Assembly: GCA_002633005.1 (NCBI GenBank)
Contig: NMRA01000165.1
Location: 161,958-225,957 of the forward strand
Direction: 5' to 3'
Source of the DNA: Phoronis australis
Taxonomy: Eukaryota > Phoronida > Phoronidae
Length of the DNA: 64,000 nucleotides
The position numbers and the translations under genes are program-made. Every line of letters starts with the position of its first letter. The first letter of the stretch is position 1. Below the pieces are notes generated by a model. That model was not told where the DNA came from. It ran no database searches and saw only the letters and a program-made list of their open reading frames with translations. Shown piece by piece: positions 25,101 through 37,100 of the stretch.

Positions 25101-28100
25101 GCATTTTTTAAAACGCAACTGTCTTCCACAATTAGTGCAAGATTCTAGTCAACTTACAGTCAGTCCGGTAAAAAAAGATTCAGTTCTTATTTTGAATGCC
25201 CTTCAGGTTTCTGTTTCACATTATACCACTTATTACACTAAGTCTGCTGGGCAAAACATTTTGGAAAAAAGCACACTTTTATATCCGTGTGTGCCCTAAG
25301 GGCACAGGTTAAACCTGGTCAGGAATATCCCTGCAAGAGATATAACATAGTTACAACAAGCAGCTTTATTTCGACACCACAAGTTTCATCCTCAGGCAAT
25401 AGGTAAAATGAATGCGATGGAAGTGAAATAAACAATGAAATAAATAGTGACAGGTAGAAGGACAAGCAACCAGAGAGCTTGAATGAGGCAGAAACAAAAA
25501 ATAAACCCGCCAATAGGGGGCATAACAACAATCAACATCAGTCATGCCGTGCTCACTAGAAACATATTATTTTTGTAAAATTTCAGTCACATACTTCACC
25601 AAACTTGGTACATACTGAAGCAGATGCATTCCACTAACGAAGTCACATGGTGACAAAACATTAATTTGTAAGATTTTTATTACTCACCAGTTGAATGTCA
25701 GCGGTTTTAATTTTGTATTAATTTCTAAACCTTACAACAACAAGAACACTGACCTCAAATGTTGGCTCTGCACTTGATGCACATCAATTTACATAACCCA
25801 CAGGCAGACTCAGAATGGTACCAAAGAAACAAAAATGTTGAATAAGTATACCATGACCACAACACAAAATTTGCGAATGACACCTACTTACCCGTTCCCT
25901 GACAATTTCCTTGGCCTTCTCTGGGTCCCACTCTTCACCTCTTCTATAGGCCAGTAATTCCTCATCTGACGGTGCAAATTCCTAGAAAAACAAAGCAAAT
26001 AAAATGTCTGGTCACAACTTGTGAACAATTGACATTTCTATCATACTTAAACATATGGCAAACGATTTTCTAAAATTAACACTGGAAATGTTTTTAGCCA
26101 CAACACTGCCAATGGCCATAGCAATGAAATCAAGATTCTTCCAGCCAAACAGTAAACTCACTAATTAACCTCATTCCACAGTATTTGGGAAAGACTCTGA
26201 ACAGTTTAATTTTTTATAGCAAAAAGAATGATTGATGTCAAATGTTAACCTGATAACAATGCTGGTGTATACCTTAAGCTAAAAACGGAATGGAAGGATA
26301 AACAAATAAAGAAAACCATTACAGCAAGACCACATTTCATTGCAGAGATTATTTTTGTCAGCAAAAAAATACAACAGCTAGGTAGAACTTTCAAATCCCA
26401 TAATCCAGACCAAGATAAGATGAAGTACCCTGACTTGCAGTTTAGTTTTAATGATACAGAATAACTGTCTTCTGAAATTACCTTTTTCCAGACCATGACA
26501 TATCTGTCTTGTTCATCAATACCAAATGAGAAGGAAGTAAGTCCAGCGACATCAACTACTTCATGTCTAGAAATAAACTAAAACTTTGCACACAACAACC
26601 AATGCCAACATACACTCAAAATACTACAGGAGGTAAACAGACGGAAGTTGGAACCGTTCAGCAAAAAATCTGATGGGCCCGACCATGTTCATCTGCATCA
26701 GGAGGTGAGCTAGCGCACAGGATATTGGGCCTGAGAGAGAAAATTGGTCATCACCGAGCACGCCTTGTTTCGCTTGACCAAAAAATGCCATCTGGATGAT
26801 CTTGGGGCCCGTTACAAGAAACTGATTATGTTCATTTTTGACATAATTAGTTTAAGATTTGTCTCAACTTCCAAACTTTGAAATTTCCACATTCGGTAAG
26901 TTAGTCAAACTTAAGACAAAAGTTAAGATCACTTTCTAGGAACAGACTTAAAACAAATTAAAGTTTCATCTTAAAATGGACTCAAATTTAAGATTTGTCT
27001 TGGCTAAGTAAGTTTTCTTGGAACAGGCCCCTAATGGACATTTCGCAAATTTAGTTGGTTTTTCAATTTAAGTATTTCATTTCGGCTCCAGCCAACCAAC
27101 CACGTTTGCTGACCTCAATTCAAGTTTGTTGACCTGGCAGTTGGGCGACTTGACGTTATGCTTAAGAGTTGAGCCCTGCAGTATAAAATATTGCCAATAT
27201 AATTAAGTGATGCTTCCATTATTGTGATCGTGTGACATAATGAAGATGTTCAATTATATGATGACAGTATTGTTAACATAATTTATGAGTCATTGTGTAA
27301 GCATTGTTAAGCACAGTGATACCATGCACGCACATATAAATAAATTTAATGAAGGTCCACCAAGTAAGGTTAAAAAAAAACCCGTCAAGCAACAAGAAAA
27401 TACAAGTCTTCAACCAGGCACAACACAAGCCAAAAGTAATTGAACAAAATTATCTGGAATTTCTTAGGATGGTGGCTGTGCATGAACAGAATTCAATTCT
27501 AGTATTTAGTGTGATGGCTCAGCGAGAACAGAATTCACCATCAAGTCATGATGAGTTGTTAACCATTATGATGGAAAATGGAATTTTATCTGATACTTTT
27601 CGGGAGTACTGTACTGAGTATATGAAAGTTAAGAGTTACTCAAGTTTCTTATACAATGCATTGTCATCTTTGCAACAGACTCTAAGACTGTCCTGTCAAA
27701 GATATGCTCTGGCAACCTGCCATCTTACTGGCCCATTTTCCGTGTCAAGCATCCATCCCGGGCTGTGGTGTGGACCTATGTGCCTGGTCATGCCAGCTTC
27801 CAAGTGAACAAAAGAGCAGATCACCTGACTGGAGGCATTTAATGACAACAGTCCTCTCAATCTGTATGTCTCCAACATCAAGCTTTTGTCTAGGGACTCT
27901 TCCACCATCAACATCAAACAGAGATTGTCTACCCATGGCCGTGGGACCTGCATCCAGAACTCTAGAATTTTATTGGCGACTTGTACCTCAAGCCAGTCCA
28001 GGGCCATACAGAGGCGACTGAAAAGCTAACGGACAACATCAGTATTGGAAGTTTGCGTCTCTTGCTGTCAAGATGGAAGTGTGGCAAGATGATATAGTGC

Positions 28101-31100
28101 CGCCACACATTGTGTATGACTTTGTCTGCCACAGGTAATTTTCAGGTAATTTACTTACACAATGGCTCTGTACACAGCATCCATGACGTCAAACTTATAA
28201 CTTTGTTGTGAAGCATCCTTCAAGAAGTCGTTTATTTGTTTCTGTATCTGCAAAAAAATGTATTACTTCTCAGTCGGGCTATACATAATTATATACCAAT
28301 GAACTAAATATACAATCATGGACATTTTTTTTTTGAAAATTCCTAGACTAGTTGGATTTACAAACCTTCTACGGGCACAGTGATTCAATATGCAACAAAC
28401 TGTACATGCATGATGAAATTTTGAACATTTACAGACATAAAACAAGATTATATAGCAATGATTTTGCCTTTTGACAAAAAGAAATTTTGAGCTTCCCCTT
28501 GGTTGAAAGTAAACAACTTCAAACAGTCAATTCAGAGTAATTTCGTTGCCCACTTATTAACTGGCTCTCTTTCCCAGTCAGACTATCTGCTCATTGGCTT
28601 CACACATTTTGTATCACAAACTACCTGTTGCCTAAACTTGGCTAGCTTCTCCTTTTCTTGAAGTCTTAATTTTTCAGCCCTCGCCTTTTCAGCTGCAACA
28701 AAGAGAGAAAGAAGATAATTAATGGACAACAAATAACTACGATAAAGGTCAGGCATTGCCATTTGTAGGTTTATCATTTTGAGAATCAGGCAATCAGTGA
28801 ATAAAACTCACATGGAAGACTGGTTTTGTTGGGCTTTATAAAGCTTTTGAACTGGCGCAACAAGCATTTGAGTCCAGAAAATGGTAAAAACTCCCTGAAA
28901 GCCAAACATATGAGAGGGCTGTCAAGCTACTGTCTGCAACAACAACAAAGAGTCAAAGAAGATAATGAACGGACAACAGACATCTACGATAAAGGGCAGG
29001 TATTGCAGGAGATAGGTTTCTTATTTTGAGAATCAGGCAATCAGTGAATAAAACGTACTGCCTGCAACAGTAGCAGTAAGGAGTGTACTAGTACTAGGCT
29101 CAACAGTAGCAGTAAGGAGTGTACTAGTACTAGGCTCTCTGCTAGCAGTATCTGTGGCTTCGTGGACAAAAGTTTATTTTAATAGCAAATTAGGCAAATT
29201 TTATTTTTTCAGCCCTGGCCGCAGCAAAGTGGTGATGGGCCAATCTAAGCATGTAATCACATGCTTAAAAATAATTGCACATATTGTGTTGCATGTACGC
29301 TACAGAATCCAACCCTGTAAATAACGGGTGACAGACATTTCTCGATATAGCAACAACTTGATGACATGTCCCCAGGTGGTGATCACGTAATTAGTTAGCC
29401 AGTCAGCTAGCTGTATAGAGACTAACATCAAAATACAACTAGGAACCACTGTGTTTATGCTCCAATAGACCTCAAAATTTCGCACCGCCCGGGTAGTTCT
29501 GCTCATCAATTCATCAACATGTGGAGCTAATGACCGGCAGGGGTGCATGCAAAATCTGAGAGTCAACTGACACTCCCCTTTAAATATGGTAGCCCAAAGA
29601 TGACATAGCGCGATTCTTTTTTAATTATCTCAGCATCTCCAGATAATTAAGTCGGGAACTTGAGATCATGAGATAATTAAGTCGGGAACTTGAGATCATG
29701 AGATAATTAAGTCGGGATCTCAAGATCCTGAGAAAATTAAAAAAGAATCGTGCGATGTCATCTTTGGGCCACCGTAAACCTTGCCCATTACAGCCATTTA
29801 AGAGAAAAACAATTTAATACATGTCATTTTCTTACATAATTCTCTGCCTTTTGTAACAAAGAAAAGTCTGCCATCATTTTGAAAACAGTCACATGCCCAT
29901 TTGCTAATTTTTTGAGACACCTCTCGTGAGATGATAACAGCTTTGCAGCAACAAAATTTTGCTGTGAAGTTCGGTTTGTAGAATTCAAATACTAAAAATT
30001 TTTAACGAAATGAAACCAGTTCCAATAATTTGATGACATGCACCCAACCTCGTGGAATAAGAACAGCTGATTGAAGAATTGGCGAAAAACTCAACTGGCC
30101 AATTGCTATAAACACTGTATTTCATGGCGCCGAAAGCTGACAAATAAGATTGCTCCATAACTTTAACATAACGGTATAATGTCTATTTTCTAAAACTGGT
30201 AAATAAGTAAGTGATATATGGCACGATATAGGGTAAAGTGAAAACGTTTAAAATGTGTCGGTTTTTGACGGTGAAATCGACACATTTCGTTTCTCAACTA
30301 AAACCCGCAAAAACTTGCTGATTAAATTACGATCACCGACTGGATCGTCACTTTCCGGCAGCGGGACAGCGGGCGCGAACTTCTCCCAGTGTGTCCTCCA
30401 CCAATCCGTGGGTAATGGATACGTGGGCACAGGGCAGCCGATCAGGCCTTATATGTGCACCACTTCAGATGCCATACTGGGAGACCACATAAAATATATA
30501 TGTCGGTCGGCACTTAGTCCGCGGCATCACGACTGCCAACGCAGGGACAGGCCGGCCTGCCAGCGCTCCACCCTCGGCACCGAAGACACCGCAAGCTGCC
30601 GGACTTGATCCCATGGACTGCCGTCTGGGGAGTTTTCACACTGAGATACCCGGAACAGGACTAGGGACTGTATCCCGGCCTGTCGATAAGACCCCACTGT
30701 ATGCTTACCTTGGTTATATTTTCAAAGCACCTTTGAGAAAGCGACACAAATAGCCAATAATCGACACATTTCGCGGGACTTAGGAAATTTTTCAAAGCAA
30801 CGTTTCTGAAACCGACACAAATGGCCAATAATCGACACATTTTCTAGGAACTTACAAAATTTTGCACATTTACGCAGGGGACATACCTGCCTGCAGCGCT
30901 TCGGCCTCGGCACCGCAGACTCCGCAAGCTGCCGGACTTGACCCCGTGGACTGCCGTCTGGGGAGTTTTCACACTGAGATACCCGGGACACGACTAGGGA
31001 CTGTATACCGGCCTGCCGATAGACCCCGCTGTATGCTTACCTTTGTTATATTTTCAAAGCACCTTTGAGAAAGCGAAACAAATGGCCAATAATCGACACA

Positions 31101-33897
31101 TTTCGTGGGACTCAGAAAATTTTGCACATTTACGCAGGGGACATACCTGAGCAGCCGCGCTCCAGCCTCAGCAGCGCGGACCCCGCAAGTGCCAGCTGGG
31201 GACTTTTCACAGATATTGCCGGGACACGAAAATGGACTGTATACCGGCCAGCCGCTTGATCCCGATACGTTTGCTTTTTGTAACATTTTCAAAGCACCTT
31301 TGAAAAAGCGACACAAATCGCCAATAATCGACACATTTTCTCGGGACTAAAAACAATTCACACATAAACGCAGGAACAGGCCTGCAGGGGGACTGCAGCG
31401 CCTCGACCTCGGCCGGCGCAGACCCGCAGGGTGACTTGACCGCGTGAACCGCCGTCTGGGGACTTTTCACAGATAGCCGGGACAAGACTAGGGACTGTAT
31501 CCCAGCCCGCCGCTCGACCCTCTATGTTTGTTTACTTTTGTTATATTTTCAAGGCTCCTTTGAGAAAGCGACACAAATGGCCAGTAAACGACACATTTTT
31601 TTTTTCAAAGCAAAATTTTCAAAACCGACACAAAGGGCTAATAATCGACACATTTCTAGGGACTTAAAAAATTTTTCAATGTGACGTTTCTGAGTCCCAT
31701 TTAGCGCCGAAAAAAACTAAGGTGGCCCTTGTACTAATCGACGCAAATGACAATGATCTTAGTTGTGACCCAAGACGTACAGTTTGCCACAGGAAACTTA
31801 CCTTTCGGTGAAGGGTGCAGATTTCTAATCACAGAATTTCAAAATTAAATCTATTAGAGACAACAAAGTTAAAATATTACGACATATATCTCGACCCTTC
31901 CCCTTGCATGTAATATCTTACTGTACGCTGTGCCACGATAGCCTAGCGTCACCGAAGTCAGAAGCGCGGTCTCAGTGGGGACCTCTTACTCAATCTAACA
32001 TCAAACATTTATTCACAAAGACATCGGGGTCTAATGAACAAATTAAAGTACAAGGTCCCTGCGTGCGGAGTCGGATGAATGGAGATTCGTCGGGCCCACG
32101 GGGACATACTGGCAGAATGCATGTACCAGAAAACTAATCTGCTTGTAGTTGCTCCGTGACAATTACGGGATTATGTCGAGGCGTAGGCCTAAGGCTGCGG
32201 CGATAAACAGAATGGCCCCAGTCCCAAGAAATGTGTATATTATTGGCCATTTGTGTCGGTTTCAAACATTGTGTTGAAATAATTTTAAGTCCTACGAAAT
32301 GTGTCGATTATTGGCCATTTGTGTCGCTTTCTCAAAGGTGTTTTGAAAATATATCAAAAAGCAAACTTATCGATTTCGATGGCCGGTATACAACCCCTTG
32401 TCGTGTCCCATGTACTCTGTGAAAATTCCCCAGACGGTGGTCCACGGGGTCAAGTCCGGCAGCGTGTGGGGTCTGTGGTGCCGAGGTTGGAGCGCGGCTG
32501 CTGGTCTGTCCCCTGCGTAAATGTGCGAAATTTTCTAAGTTCCGAGAAAATGTGTCGATTATTGGCCATTTGTGTCGGTTTCTCAAAGGTGCTTTGAAAA
32601 TATAACAAAGGTAAGCATAAGCGGGGTCTATCGGCAGGCCGGGATACAGTCCCTAGTCGTGTCCCGTGTACTCTGTGAAAACTCCCCAGACAGCGGTCCA
32701 CGGGAGAGTCAAGTCCGGCAGCTTGCGGGGTCTGTGGTGCCGAGGCCGGAGCGCGGCTGCTGGTCTGTCCCCTGCGTAAATGTGCGAAATTGTCTGTGTC
32801 GATTATTGGCCATTTGTGTCGCTTTCAGAAACGTTGGGTTGAAAAATTTTGCGAGTACAAAGAAATGTGTATATGACTATCGGCGCGGAATCACGGTAGC
32901 CGTCGGGTCAGAGCCTGGCCAGTGGAAGACAGGGGGCGCACGTCCGTACTGGCCAGTTGAAGACAGGGGGCGCACGGGTAAGTTCTCATTGGTGGAGCGG
33001 AGTCGGAACTGAGATTTGAGGTTTGCAGACTTTTGTTACTCCGGGCATGATTAGGAAGTTTTCCGCGGGTTTTGGTCGTGAAAGGAAATGTGTCGATTTC
33101 ACCCTCAATAATCGACACATTTTAAAATGCGCGTTTTCACTATACCCTATATCGTGCCACTGTTGATGTAAGTTTACTCAAGAGAGACTGTAATTTCTAA
33201 TGATTTTGCATCAAATTTTATTTGGATAGCTTTTACCCACATCAGCACAAAGCTGTATAACTCTGCACAAAGGATGTTTTGTAATTAGAAGACAGCATAC
33301 TGTGCTTGTATGGATCTAATGCCACGTGATATTTCCTAGTCTTTTCATGAATTATTTACCCTAAAATTACCAGTTGAGAGGAGGGATTTTCAAATGATTC
33401 CTGCAAAAAATGTCCAACTGAACGTCTCAAAATGTCAGTGAATGTAACGAATTGAGTTTCATTTATGTCAATTTAGCCTCAGGACTGTCTTGACTCTTGC
33501 AGTTGCACACCAGAAATAGAGATTGGGTCAAGCGAACGATGCTTTTGCATTCTCACAAAGCTTAATAGTTGTTGTACTTCACCACCGGCGCTTAAAAAAA
33601 GCTTTTACTTACTTACGAAAGAGTAAATACTAAAGAGTTGTGAGTAGATTAGAAATTAAGAAAATGTTCTGAGCGTGAGTGATGCTAATTGTCAGTCAAA
33701 TTAATGAGTGCTTCAGTTCAAGGCTTCAAAGTTTCTTCGATTTCCATAACGAAACGCCAATAGAAGATGACATTTGAAAGAAATTACAGTTTCAAATGTC
33801 TATGGATAATAAAAATACCTTTTGCTTTCTTCTTTTGATCATCATTCATGGAAGGAGGCTTTTCCATAGAACCTAAAATGGACCCGAGCAAATCCAT
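22102..33897 (-). CDS. SPAG7: SPAG7, R3H-domain nuclear protein (7 exons)
   Basis: The exons are 33897-33819, 28692-28625, 28247-28159, 26566-26482, 25981-25892, 24720-24567 and 22271-22102. They join in frame to 244 residues (human about 227). The N-terminus [16 protein letters not shown] matches the family, which fixes the start, although the frame is open upstream to 33966. A charged helix (27-49) is followed by an R3H domain (about 50-107) with the R-x3-H signature RAIVH (R76, H80) and [10 protein letters not shown]. Next come [19 protein letters not shown], a [15 protein letters not shown] block and [18 protein letters not shown]3H domains bind single-stranded nucleic acid. The precise role of SPAG7 is poorly known. 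The C-terminal tail is Ser/Asp rich and longer than in vertebrates. Intron 1 is 5.1 kb and full of transposons. The gene is head to head with STRAP. Confidence 0.96.
23340..24190 (+). repeat. Dispersed repeat block carrying CTCF-like motifs
   Basis: Three tandemly arranged modules in SPAG7 intron 6 each contain ATGGCCACTAG(A/G)TGG(C/T)GCAAA, at 23351-23370, 23722-23740 and 24159-24178. They are interleaved with GGAGGTGCC(A/C)CAGTAGTC segments and text about 'AAAACAGGA'. Related copies lie at 40200-40870 (mostly reverse orientation) and 62020-62490. No coding capacity is visible, and the order of the parent element is unclear. Confidence 0.65.
26814..27031. mobile_element. MITE with GGGGCCCGTT/TGGAACAGGCCCC ends
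   Basis: The ends are inverted: GGGGCCCGTTACAAGAAA on the left and TTTTCTTGGAACAGGCCCC on the right. The body is built from AAGACAAATCTTAA-like words. A second copy lies at 58231-58470. I see no clear target duplication. It is in SPAG7 intron 3. Confidence 0.7.
27640..28135 (+). pseudogene. Frame-broken retroelement RNase H fragment
   Basis: One frame around 27740-27830 reads [20 protein letters not shown]. This resembles the end of the RNase H domain of non-LTR retrotransposons, whose pattern is W-x-PGHA...N-x-x-AD. Frameshifts and stops break it. The open frame just before it (27349-27807) matches nothing that I recognise. It lies inside SPAG7 intron 3 on the opposite strand and is not a host gene. 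Confidence 0.45.
28690..29230. repeat. Local duplications beside SPAG7 exon 2
   Basis: The sequence from the exon 2 acceptor outward (28691-28810) is repeated with changes at about 28935-29055. It shares the words TGCAACAAC, GAGAATCAGGCAATCAGTGA and ACGATAAAGG. A separate 36-bp unit (GTAGCAGTAAGGAGTG...) is tandemly doubled at 29065-29136. A short exon 2-like piece (TTTTTCAGCCCTGGCC) recurs near 29206. The second acceptor-like site has no full exon behind it. Confidence 0.6.
29585..29776. mobile_element. 192-bp MITE with TA ends and 30-bp internal repeats
   Basis: The ends are TA-TGGTAGCCCAAAGATGACAT and the inverted CACCGTA end, so TA duplication is likely (Tc1/mariner-like, inferred). The centre holds three 30-bp units starting AGATAATTAAGTCGGGAAC at 29641, 29671 and 29701. 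The first two are identical and the third is diverged. Inverted arms carry GCGATTCTTTTTTAATTA. It is in SPAG7 intron 1. Confidence 0.75.
30219..33159. mobile_element. 2.9-kb foldback element with internal tandem arms
   Basis: The outer ends match as inverted repeats (TGGCACGATATAGGGTA...GTGAAAACG at both ends). The first and last ~130 bp both carry AATGTGTCG words and AAAACCCGC. The left arm (30480-31680) holds about four 240-330-bp repeats. The right arm (32220-32870) holds the same units reversed. A word made of TGTGTCG, 13 nt (ATTATTGGCCATT) and TGTGTCG occurs about six times in reverse on the left and four times forward on the right. The centre (31690-32220) is unrelated and has no transposase that I can recognise. 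Target duplication is unclear. Foldback/Galileo elements share this plan. The element fills most of SPAG7 intron 1. Confidence 0.85.
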
Positions 33898-34148
33898 GTT
33901 TTGCTTTTCTGCTTTAAAGAGGTCACACCAAAATGCACCAAAACATTTTAAAAACCTCAAATACAAATTCTATTTTTATATTAAAAATGTCCTCAAAATT
34001 ATCAATAAATTATGAAAATATTGATAAAAAAGTTGTGATTAATAGAAATTTGTTCAAAGTTTTTGTAAACTACGTGGGAATAAAATTGATTTTATAAAAC
34101 AAAACTGGTCTGTTTCTTCTGCCATCTAGCGAGCGCCAGTTTTTAAAA
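33898..34148. promoter_or_regulatory. Bidirectional promoter interval, SPAG7/STRAP
   Basis: Only 251 bp separate the opposed SPAG7 and STRAP start codons, so both 5' UTRs and core promoters must lie here. The interval is AT-rich rather than CpG-island-like. I cannot identify a TATA box with confidence. Confidence 0.7.
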
Positions 34149-37100
34149 ATGTCTACTTTACGACAGACGCCTTTGACTTGCAGTGGACATACGAGACCTG
34201 TTGTTGACTTATATTTCAGCGAAATCACTGCAAATGGCTTCTTTTTGATCACTGCTTGTAAAGGTGAACCATTATGAATTGTATGGGTATTATAGAAATC
34301 GTACTATCATTTGTTGATTTGTTCACATGATTGAGGCTGATGTCTGCTCACTGGCACTGCTGATGACGTGATGCCGTGATGGAGACAGTGAGTCAGTAAA
34401 CCTACCGTGAATCTCTCTTTAGAATCAGACTCAGAGCTGATGTCTTGGCTAATGAGACTGAGTCGAGTGACGAAAATGCTTCTCATTTAGTCTTCACTGT
34501 TCAGCAGCTAGCATTTTAGTAGACAGTGACCACCGTCTCTATGTGGCTCAATAGTGAATAGAGACGGTGCAGCTCCTATACTAGGCGCTTCATACACAGG
34601 AAGCTTTTCGGTGAATTATGCCTCAGACTGATTAAAAAATCAAAGTCACATTGTTAAGTGCTTTTTGCACTTATAGAGACCCCTTAGGAGGTCATTGATG
34701 CCTTTAATTCCTTCCAACTCGAACATATATTTCCATAATCATACGTTTTCTTCGAGCGGTCCTTTGTTCAGTTCCCAAAATCAGAAACTAGCCATTTTTA
34801 ACACTGTGCGTGACAGGTGACATTATGTCATATCCCCTGGCGTGCGCAGTGTAAAAATGAACAGTTACTGATTTTGGGAACTGAACGAGGGACTGCTTGA
34901 AGAAAAATTTTGATAACGGGAGTACTTGTTCGAGTTGGAAGGAATTAAAGACATCGATGACCTCCTAAGGTGTCTCTCTATGTGCAAAAAGTACTTATAA
35001 CAACATGAATTTGATGTTTTAATCAGTGTGAGGAAAAATTTGCCGAAAAGCTTCCGGCGTATGAAGCGCCTACAGAAGCTACACCGTCTCTATTGAGCCA
35101 GATAGAGACGGTGGTCACTGTCTACTAAAATGCTACCATGCTGTCTGCAAAGCCGAAGGCATCTTTTTCACCGTATAGTTATCTTGTTCTCTTTATCCCA
35201 TATGGGAGCTTATTTCAATCTTTTAGAGCATACTGTAGTATACACCATAAGTAAAAGGGGAGTATTTCATTAGCCATTATGTAGCTACACAGAACCGCAG
35301 GATATCTGGAGAGGTTCACAATTTCGCCTCTTCGTGACACGCGTGATTACCTGCTGCTTGACCTACAATGTGACCCCAATCGAAGGTCAAGAAACAGCCA
35401 AGCACTGTGATCAACACACTTGCCATGTAGTTGTGAGATTTTGAACCTTGCAAGAATTTCCGCAGTTCGCAGTTGTAATCCTATATAATGGCATACGTAG
35501 TACTCTCTTCTTTGTCAGTCCTAAAAGAAAATAAGCTCCAATTGTTATGTTAAGACTCTTGCCACCCATAATGACCGGTGTAGCTTCAAAGCTGAAAATG
35601 ATGTTGAAGCATGGTCACTCATGACAATAAACTCATCACGACAATGATGTTATGTTTACCAGCTCAAACAGAGCTCAAGGTAGGCAGTGTCACCATCTGA
35701 ACTTGGCCAACAAAACGGAGTCAGCCGGTGGCCAGCTCATAAGGCTGCCGTACACCAGAAGCTTTTTGTCAAATTATGACTCATACTAGATAAACCATCA
35801 AAGTTATGTTATTAGTACGTGTCAAGCAAAGGATGTTTTGTAATTGTAACAGCTGCGAGTCTTGTACTTTAACTGCTTGGACTTACACAATTGCAAGGTA
35901 ATCCTTTCAGAATATTTCCCATATTCCGTGCACTATCTAAAGTGGCTTTGAATTTTTCAGATGGAAAGCCCATGTTGCGGCAGGGCGATACCGGAGACTG
36001 GATTGGTACATTTGAAGGTCATAAGGGGGCAGTATGGGGCGCATCATTAAATAAGGATGCCACGAAGGCCGCCACCGCAGCTGCAGATTTTTCGGCGTAA
36101 ATATTTTTTGTCAAGAAATCTCTTTGCGTTGTGATTAATATGCTGAAAATTGTTACATGTATGAAAGAATCAAGTGATCCTATTTAGAAAGTCTAAATTT
36201 TCACTTTTATTTAGTGATCACTTATATTTAGTAATAAAAGTTAGTTTATATCTCTTCAGAGCAAACATATTATAATAGAAAAACTAACGTGGAATTTTCC
36301 CGCTTGAATGTAACCATTATCGTTGCTGAAGTTTTCAAAATTTACATAATGACCTGATGACCTAAATAGAAGCTTGATTTATGTAGCTGCTTGCTGCTGC
36401 TTGTTGTCAGGGCTGTTTTTTATTATATAATCTTTTACAAATTGTGGAAAATAAGTGTATGGATTTTAATATTTTTTGACGTAGAGATTGGTGAATTACA
36501 ACTATTATTGTTGAGATCTTTTTGTTGAGCATTTAAAACTTTAAATTTACTAGATATAATGATCGAATAAACTGTGGTATTCTTTTTAAAGGAAATGACG
36601 ATTTAAAAGGCTTTAGGGTTTATGTAGACCAGAAGTCCTAAGAAATCCAATGTGAGTGGCTGGCTGTGAAAAATCACGTTTTTTTACTTTTTTCACTGTC
36701 AATCACATTCTTGGATTTCTTAGGACTTTAGTAGCCTAACAATCTGTTAAGTCATCAGTCTCTTGAGAAAAGAATGACTCAGTTTATTTGAAATATCAGG
36801 GCCATTTTGTCTTATAATTTGAATTTTTGCATGGTGTATCGAAAGATTTCATCACTATGACTTTTTTGTTTATCCTAAAATTGTCATTTAATAATCAAAA
36901 TTAATACATAGTCTTCATATTCTTCAGAAAACTTTGGGATGCTGTGACAGGTGATGATCTTCATACATTCTCACACAAACACATCGTTAAGACGGTGGAT
37001 TTTTCCTCAGATGGCAACCAACTTCTAACAGGAAGTAATGAGAAATTGCTAAGGATATTTGATCTGAACAAACCTGAACAAGGTATAACTTCTGAGCAAC

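Noticed and set aside
32572-33012. 146-aa open frame and several overlapping frames at 30255-33118
   Set aside because: They read the tandem units of the foldback element in various frames and repeat the same peptide words. There is no conserved domain.
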